Assembly: GCA_024345305.1 (NCBI GenBank)
Contig: BRON01000013.1
Span: 930,001 to 994,000 of the forward strand
DNA from: Mrakia gelida
Taxonomy: Eukaryota > Basidiomycota > Tremellomycetes > Cystofilobasidiales > Mrakiaceae
Length of the DNA stretch: 64,000 nucleotides
Direction of reading: 5' to 3'
Part shown: one piece after another, positions 56,588-64,000 of the stretch
How the letters are laid out: each line of letters starts with the position of its first letter
Position numbering within the stretch: the stretch's first letter is position 1
Notes under the pieces: generated by a model
Databases searched by the model: none
The model's input: only the letters and a program-made list of their open reading frames with translations
What the model was told of the DNA's origin: nothing
Program-made: the position numbers and the translations under genes

Positions 56588-56945
56588 TCTCGTTCTAGAT
56601 CGTTGCTGTAGATCTCCTTGGGGTTGCTCTTTTCTTTTGCTTTGGCTTTGGAGTATTCTGCGATGTTGTATTCACGAATCGCTTGCTCTCGCTTGAGGAG
56701 CAAGAAGCAGAGCGTCGAGCGAGGCCACCTCGACGCGTGACGAGGACGCACGAGCGAGAACAAGAGATCATGGTCGTAAAGAAAGAAAGCGAGATGAGAG
56801 ATGCAGAGCTAGAACAGCGACCCAAGTAGAACGTAATGAAAAATAGACGATTCGAGAAAGAGAAAGACACGAGATGCGAGAAGAAAATCACGAAACAAAA
56901 CCAAACCGAAAGCACAACACCTCCTCCTCTCTTCGACGACGGCGA
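56588..56945. other. Convergent intergenic region
   Basis: 3' flanks of the UbiB kinase (+) and the SNF2-RING gene (-). No exon seen. Confidence 0.45.
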
Positions 56946-59900
56946 TCAGAAATCCTCCTCCATCGCATCGTCGAAGTCCTCCGCACAAACTCCCTCCAAC
57001 AGGGCATCAACATCCACCTGCGAGGCAGATTTGGCGACCTCAGGAGCGGCAGCAGCAGCAGCGGGTACGACGAGCTCCTCCTCCTCTTCTGCGACGACGA
57101 CCTCGTCTCCTCCCTCCTTCTCCTCCTCGACGACCATGGCTGCCTCGACCTCGACTGATTCGACGACGGGGAGTGGCTCCTCGAAGTCCTCGACCGATGG
57201 AGAGGGGACTTCCGACTTGTCCTCGACCATGGGAGAGTCGACCGCTTCGGCGGGAGCGATCTCAACTTCCTCCTCCGCGACGACGGGAACCTCCTCCTCC
57301 TCCATCTCGTCGACCTCGACTTCGAGTCCCTGAGCTGGTTGGTCGACCACCTCCTCCTCCTCCATCATGTCGTCGTCGTCGCCCTCCTGAGCGGCGGCGA
57401 CGGCTTCCTCCAGCTCTGCGTCCTTCTCGACCTTCTCCTCGACGAGGCTCGCCTTCTCGAAGTCGAATCCTCGCTCGGACCAGATCGCCTCGTCGACGGT
57501 GTCGACAGCTCCCAGTCGCCAGATGTGGACCATCTTCTTCTGACCGTATCGCTGGAGTCGACCGACGGCTTGGGTGTCTGTCGAGACGTACTTGTGCTTG
57601 GTTTCGACGTGGATGGGGTGGAAGAAGATGGCGTGGTTGGCCTGAAGGAAAGAGAGGGAAGAGAGAAGAGGAGGAGTCAGTCACTGGGAGCGAGGAAAGA
57701 AAGAAAGAAGCTCGAGAAGGAGGGATGGAGGGAGGGGCTGACCTGAGTGAGATTGGCTCCCGCCGCCGACGCGTCCGAGGTGTTGAGAACGAGAACGGTC
57801 GTCTCTCCTTCGGTGTTCTCCTGGAAGTCTTGAACGGCCTTCGACTGAGCCCAGGCTGATCCCTTGATGACGGTGCACTTGATGTTCTCGGCCTTGAGAG
57901 CGTCCTGGATCGTGTCGACGAGACTGAACTGAGCGAAGACGAGGACCTTCTCCTTCTTGGGCGTCGCCTCCTCTCGAACGATTCTGAGGAGTTCCTCCAT
58001 CTTGGCTCCGTACTTCCCCGAATCTCCTCCGACCGACTTGAGGAGCGTTGAAACTGGGAGGAGGTGAGGAGGTCCGAGGGTGTTCTTGCATCCCTGGATG
58101 GGGCACTTGAGTCCGGCTCGAGCCTGTCGCTCCATGCACGTCGAGCAGGCAGAGTGACCGCACGAACTCGAGATGACCTCGACCGTATCCTCAGAGGTGC
58201 AGTTGACGTTGGGGCACTTGAAGTCCTCGTTGGCTCCCGTGAGTTGGACTTGTCGAACAGCGTTGAAGAATCGAAGCGACCTGTTTCGAGATCGAAGTTC
58301 CTTGTCGAGTCCTCGAAGGACGTGGTTCCTCTCTCGAAGATCCCAGATGGCTGCTCGTTCCTTCGTCTGCTTGGCGGTATCGGCTTGAGTCTTCCCCTTC
58401 GAGATCGTCTTGAGCCAACTCTGAGTTCCACTCCTGAGCTCGAGCTCGTCCTTCGTCAACTCAGGCTTCTTCCCGATCTTCCCAGTCGCGTCGCATCCGA
58501 ACTCGACGAGGTACTCCTGAAGGATCTTGGTCGCGTCCGGATCTCGATCTCCCTCGCAGTTCTGCTCCGACCGGAACGAGTTCTTGACGAAGTCGACCAA
58601 GCTTGGCTGTTCCTCTCCGCTCCAGTCGATGGTTCGGTAGTGGTAGACGGCGAGCTTGAGGGAGAGTCGGAGATCCTCCTTGCAGAGATCGAGTTGTTCT
58701 CCACGAGCGGCGACGATCCGTTCGCAGGTTTCGTCGGCGGTCGCTGACTGAGCGGCCTTGACGATGACCATCTTTGTCGTCGCCTTCTTCTTCTTGATTA
58801 TCTCTCCATCCTCGTCGTACTCGTCTTCGAGCGAGGAGACCGCGACGGCTGGAAGGTCGGGAGGTTGGAACCCACTGCATCGACGGATGAGGGTCTCTCG
58901 AAGGTCTTTGGCGTTGTCGAGAACCTGAGCGAGTCGATGAATCCTGTCGGCGACGGACTTCGCAGTGGTGGTCTTGATCTTCTTGAAGGCGGATTTGCTG
59001 ATGGAGGGAAGGACGGAATTGAAGAGGGAGGGATGTCAGCCTTCGAATCGCAAAAAGGGAACGAAGGAAGCCAGGGAATGAACGGGAGAGGAGACGACGA
59101 AAGGGGACGACTCACGAGATCTGGATTCCTGACTCGTTCATCGTGTTGAGATGATGTTCGAGTTCGAGATAGAGAGCCTTCTCTGCTGCTGGAAGGTGGA
59201 TTCGGACGACGTGGGTCGTGAGGGGGATCTCTCCGATCTCGGCGACGTTTTGACGGACGAACGCGTCGAGGAATCGCTGTCCGACGTCGTCTCGATGAGC
59301 TCTCCATTCCTGCGAGTGGACCTCTCGGAACGAGTGGAAGAGTTCGGCTGAGGTGTTGTCGTTGCTCTTGCTCGAGTTCCTGTTGAGGTCGTCCGGAACT
59401 CCGAGGTGGACGTGAAGAAGGTCGGCGATCCTGGAAGAGACGAGAGCGGAGAAAGGGGAAGTCAGCGAAACCGAAGGGAAAGGAGTTCGAAGGGGACGCG
59501 AACCAGAAGAGCTGACGCACTCGTTGATCTCGTCGAAGGTCTGAACGCTCGGCGTTCCAGAGAGAACCCAAGTCGCATGGGAGTTGAGAGCCTTGATGGC
59601 TGAACGAGCTTTTCCCTCGACGTAGGTGAACTCGTCCACGACGACTCTCTCGAACCTGCGGAAGGGAAAGAAGTCAGCGAGGGAATACGATCATCGAAGG
59701 AGGAGAGACTGAAAACGAACATGATGGCGTGGATCGGAGCACATTTGGTTTGAGTCCAATCGAGTCGAACGGCAGCGGTGTTGAGGCCGAAGAGGTCGTC
59801 CTTCGAGAGTTGAGCGGCCGTCTTGCCCTGAATAAGAGAAGGAGAGCGAGCAAGGAGCTGGTCAGCTTATGCTTCGAGTCGAGTTGGAAGGCGTGGCGGT

Positions 59901-62900
59901 TCGAGAGAGGTGGGAGGAAGAGAGGAAAAACACACCTTCGTCTTCTTTCCTATGTACTGCGCCTCCACCAAGGCCTTATCGAACTTCTTCCTCCCAATCC
60001 TAACCTCCCCTCGCTCCATTGCCTCCTTGAACATCCTCTCCTCCTCCACAAACGCAGCGTCGATGTTGGCAAGGACCTTCCTCACTCCCTTCGACGTCCC
60101 CGCGCTCGCTGACTCGTTGAGGATCTCGACCTGAGCTCGAGCTCCAGCGAGACACTCCTGCAATCGATCCATCCAGTATCGAGTCGGTTCCTTGGCCTTG
60201 GGAAGGGTTCCGACGGCGGAGAAGGCGGCGAGGGACTCCCAGAAGGGAGGACTGTTGAAGAGGTTGGTGCAGATGATGATGATGTCGGCTTCTTGGTAGT
60301 CCTTGATGGTGAACTTCCGGAGGTCGGTGAAGCTCATGAAGAGTTTGACCTTGTAGCCCTTCTGGAGGAACTTCTTGGCTGGAGAAGGAGAAGAAACGAG
60401 AGGTAGAAAGGGAGTCAGCGTCGAAGGTCGGAGGACGAGACGAGACGAAGAGGAAAGAGGACAAGAACCGACCTTCCGACTCCCACTGCTTCGCCAGATG
60501 ACCAGGAACGACGACGAGGGTGGCCTTCGAGTAGATGAACTCTTTGGAGGAGGGAGCGAGGCTCTCGAGAGGTTCGAGCTTGCTCGACGCGTCGATGAGC
60601 CCGAGGCAAATCGCGGTCTTCCCGTAACCCACAGCGTCCGCGATCACACCTCCTCGGACCAACACCTTCCTCGACGCCTTCCCCTCCGCTCTCCATTCCA
60701 AAGGAGCGAGCAGAGCCTCTGAGATCTCCTCCTCCTCGAACGTGAACTCCGCGGCTGGCCTCTCCTGCCTCATCGCCCATCCGAACGACCGAAGCTGCTC
60801 GGGCCGAAGAGGGAACTTCTTAAACGAAGGGGGTTGGGGAGCGGTAGGGTCCAGCTTGTTCGACCTCATGACGAACTTCTTCGAGATGTAGATGGTGGAT
60901 TCGACGGAGGGGTGGTTGGGGGTGAGTCGCCAGGAGAGGGTGGGAGTGAAGGTCGATTTGGAGGGAGGGAGGACCGAGAGAGCCTTGTGGAGGAGAGAGA
61001 CGACGTTGAGCCCGAGTCTGATGGTTCCGAGGTTTCCATCGAGTCGAGCTTGGACGACGAAGGGAGCGGGTCGATGTTTGAGAGCCTGGAGAGGGAAGAA
61101 GAAGAAAGGAAAGAAAGAAGTCAGCGTCGAGTCGCGTCTCGGAAGTCGAAACGAGCCAGCGGAATGAAATGAAGACGGCTCACCTGCTCGAACTTTCCAG
61201 CCTCCACCGGATCCTCCATCGGAAGGAGCTTCTTCGCCTTCGACATCTGCCACATGATCATCGGAGGCGCAGGAGCGCATCTCTCACAACAAGTCGTCGC
61301 CTCCTCGTCCTCCTCCACGATCGACGCGTACTCGACCGATGACCACTTCTCGAACGACTTCAACTCGGGGAGCCTCTCCATGATCCAAGCTGTCGTCTCC
61401 GAGAAATCCTTCGCCTTGAGTCTGAGATCGATCTGGTTCCACTCTCCTTCCCTCCAAAGCGGCGGCTCGAGCTCGGGATGAGCGATGTTGACCGAAACCG
61501 TGAGGATGGCAGTCGACGAGACGCAAGCGTCAGGAGCGAAGTCGAAGTCGAGGGCGGGAGGAGGGAGGGAGATGGTGGCTGCAGGGACGAGGGATCCTGC
61601 TGGGGATTCGCCGGGGACGGCGACCTTGAGAGCCTCGAGCGAGACGGAAGGAGCGACGACCCACGTTCCGAGAACGGTGCAGTCGACTTCTGGGCTGACC
61701 TCCGGATCCTGGATGGGAGGACGCCACGCGCAATCGATCTTGGCGATGATCGTCCTGTACTCTCCGTAGGCGAGTCGATCCGATCTCGACGCGAAGACGA
61801 ATCCATCCTCCTCGACAGGTCCTGAACGGGTGGGATCGAGGAAGAACGAGATGGCCTTCTTTCCCTCCGACGCTGGTCGAATGAAGAGCGAGTCCTGAGC
61901 GGTTCCACAGTCGGGGTTGAGGTAGTATCGACCGGAGATGTCCTGGTCGAGGAGCTCCAACGATTCCTCGGGGACGGAGACGTCGATCTCGCGGTAGACG
62001 AGCTGCTTCTGGTAGTCGACGAGTCCGAGGGTGTTCTTCCACGAGGCGATCTTCTCTCCTCGACCTTGGATGCTGATCTTGAAGGTGCTCGTCGAGGGTA
62101 GGGAGACCTCCCACTTTCCTGCGAAGACCGACGACGACGTCTTGTCGAGTTGAAGTCGAGCTGCTGGAGGTTGGAGGAGGATCCTTCGTCGAGAGAGACC
62201 TCCGTCGCTGGCTTCGGCCCTGAGGAAGAGGAACCAGGTTGGGGAGACGGGATCGAGGTCGAGTTGAAGCCACGACTTGGAGGACTCCATTCGGATCGAC
62301 CAGATGTCTCGTCGCTTGATCCAGGTGTAGCGGTACTCCTCGGCGGGTCCAAGAGCGGCGACGAACGAGTTCTTGAAGAGCCTCCAGTCCCTGTCGAGGA
62401 GGACGACTCCGAGCTCGACTCCCTTGCTCCTCGCGTCCTCCAAGGTCTCCTCGTTGACTCCCTCGAACGAGAGTCGCGTCGGGACCATCTTCTTGAGCTC
62501 GTCTCCGAACTCGAGAGGCGAGAGTCGATCCGACGAGATCTTGGAGTCCTCGTACTCGTGCTCGGGTCGACCAGCGCAGGTCTTGCAGGCTCGATGTCCA
62601 CAGGCTTGGCATCGGAGGATGGTCGAGATGGCGATGTCGGATCGACCTTCACAGTCGCAGTGACGAGACGAGCGAGTTCCATCCTCGAGGAGCTTCTTGA
62701 TGGGGATGGCGACCGAAGCGGAGAGGTCGAGGGGTCCCGAGACGAGCTTCTCGACTCCCTTGATGTTGGCGTCGACGAGAGCGGGCAGGTCGTCCTCCTC
62801 GGCGGGTTCGTCGTCGATGTCCATGATCTGAGCTCGTTCGAGAGCCCTCTTCTTCCACTCGACCTGGAACATGGGTCGTCCGACGATGAGAGCGGCGAGC

Positions 62901-64000
62901 ATGGCGGTTCCGACAACGGTTGAGCTCATGGCGTTTCCGGCGAGGGAGGCGAGCTGATCCTCGGTTTCTCGAGTGAGGAGGAGCGCTTCGATGGGGAGTC
63001 CTTGGAGGGAGAGAGCTTCGAGTCCGACGACGGGTCCTCCTCGATTGGTGACGTAGGGGATCATGTTGGGACTGGAAGGGAAGAGGGGGAAGGAGGCAGG
63101 GACGAAGAAGAGAAGGGAGTCGATCAGCCTCGACGCGTCGAGAAAAGAGGAGTCGGAATGAGGAGAACTCGAGAACTTACGTGAGGCAAGGAGAGATGGC
63201 AGTCCTCGACGATCCAGTCTCTCGATCGCTATGAAAGATGAAACAGAAGGGGATTGGGTCAGGATCGGCGCTTCGAAGTGGGAGGGGAAGAAGAACGACG
63301 CTTACACGTTCTGAGACAGATTCCAAACGAAGTTCTTGTAGAAGGCGTCGAAATCCTGCGCTGCCTTTCGGATGGTGTTGACGTCGCAGAGATCGAGGAC
63401 TCTCTCTGTCTGCGAGACTGCCCAATCCATCCAGGCCCCGTCCTTGGGTTGAGGGGGTCCAGCCTCCGACCAGCACGTCGCAGGTCGCTTGTCTCCCAAG
63501 CGCTCCTCGTGTCGGCAACGCTCGTGTCGAGATTGGCAGCGAGCCCAGTCGGCTGGAAGAGAAAGGAGACGAGAGGAGGAGGAAGGGAGTCAGTCTCGAT
63601 TGGGCTTTTTCGCGAGCGAGAGCTCGAGAAGAGAGAAGAGCCGAGAAAGAAGATCAAGACTCACAGGGTGCTCGAGACTTCTCGTCCAAAGCGAGCAGCG
63701 TCTTCTTGCTGAGATCCAGTCGAGCCTGGTGGATTCGAGGGTCGTCCGAAGGGAGGAGGAAGGCTTCGAGAGGAGCAGACGAAGGTCGTTGCATGGACTT
63801 GACCATGGTCTCCCACGCGGCTGGGTAAGGGTCGGTGATGGATTTGGCGTTGGGGAACCAGGGATCCCAGTCGGGTTTCCTGAAGCAGACTTGGTAGCCT
63901 CGAGTTCCTGTTCGAATAGAAGGGGAGACGGAAGAGGGTCAACGTGAGCTCAACAGAGAAAGACAGAATGCAAGGAGCGACGAACGAGTGTGAGGGATGT
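56946..64000 (-). CDS. Large SNF2-family ATPase with embedded RING finger (5' end off window)
   Basis: Visible exons: 64000-63986 (partial), 63907-63665, 63552-63306, 63228-63181, 63071-61184, 61085-60473, 60378-59936, 59827-59721, 59655-59521, 59430-59116, 58997-57743 and 57641-56946, about 2000 aa. A Cys/His cluster near 62540-62660 (CDCEGRS, CQACGHRACKTCAG) may be a zinc finger. SNF2 motifs: I VIADAVGYGKTAICLGL, Ia VVVPGHLAKQWESE, II VVVDEFTY, III WVLSGTPSVQTFDEINE. A RING (CPNVNCTSED, SSCGHSACSTCMERQARAG, CPIQGC) sits before helicase lobe 2 with VLVFAQFSLVDTIQDAL, SAAGANLTQANHAIFFHP and QAVGRLQRYGQ. The tail is almost all Glu/Asp/Ala/Val. Domain order recalls Rad5/SHPRH-type DNA-repair translocases with E3 ligase activity. 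Walker A (usually DEMGLGKT) and B (usually DEAH) are altered but keep Lys and Asp-Glu. Confidence 0.86.

Noticed and set aside
57262..58431. Ser/Arg-rich frame of 389 codons over the SNF2 3' exons
   Set aside because: Out-of-frame translation of the acidic tail and RING exon.
61360..62916. A 518-codon frame in the SNF2 gene region
   Set aside because: Ser/Arg-rich translation in the wrong frame of a long exon whose correct frame shows ordered protein sequence.
1..64000. tRNA, rRNA, CRISPR arrays, transposons
   Set aside because: I looked for B-box-like sequence, long direct or inverted repeats and transposase or reverse transcriptase motifs and found none that held up; CRISPR arrays are not expected in a eukaryote.

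Overview
This is nuclear DNA of a filamentous or yeast-like fungus, most probably a basidiomycete. Genes are dense on both strands and split by many short introns, mostly 50-120 nt. Donors are usually GTGAGT or GTTCGT, the branch point is CTGAC or CTAAC, and a pyrimidine run precedes the acceptor. The split of nearly every gene into many small exons, including exons of 8-14 nt, and the CTGAC branch point suggest Pucciniomycotina (Rhodotorula/Leucosporidium-like), but this placement is inference. All gene models were spliced by hand from the sequence. Exon lengths were checked for frame, and one junction in one gene stays unresolved.

Left part (1-6386): the 3' end of a Nudix hydrolase gene (+), a secreted seven-bladed beta-propeller lactonase (+) and a mitochondrial carrier (-). 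Next comes a complete nitrate assimilation cluster (6387-21434). Nitrate reductase (-, 16 exons) and an NRT2-type nitrate/nitrite transporter (-, 15 exons) lie in tandem, and a nitrite reductase of 28 exons (+) diverges from the transporter across a 603-bp shared promoter. Together they import nitrate and reduce it to nitrite and then to ammonium. TGATAAG sites, one next to a CCAAT box, sit upstream of the reductase and in the shared promoter. They fit control by an AreA/Nit2-type GATA factor.

Middle part (21435-47453): a small unknown protein with a SUMO-interaction-like motif (+), an Rpd3-type histone deacetylase (+), nibrin/NBS1 of the MRN DNA-break repair complex (-), a PI31-type proteasome regulator (-), a WRN-type 3'-5' exonuclease with an RGG tail (+), a fungal UNC-13/MUN plus C2 protein for vesicle traffic (-), an STM1/SERBP1-type ribosome-associated protein (+) and a CS (p23-like) domain protein with a C-terminal membrane anchor (+).

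Right part (48059-64000): a multi-exon protein with a central RRM-like domain (-), an F-box-like protein (-), a mitochondrial ABC1/UbiB atypical kinase (+) and a very large SNF2-RING ATPase (-) whose N-terminus lies beyond the right edge.

The most unusual observation is that the unknown genes at 22002-23371 and 48059-51310 are paralogues. They share four short conserved blocks and five intron positions of equal phase, but only the second carries the central RRM-like region. I found no described family that matches them. Other signals worth attention are an ACGCGT motif over-represented in introns near the branch point, an unusual number of micro-exons, a GC-AG intron in the deacetylase gene and several unusually long introns.
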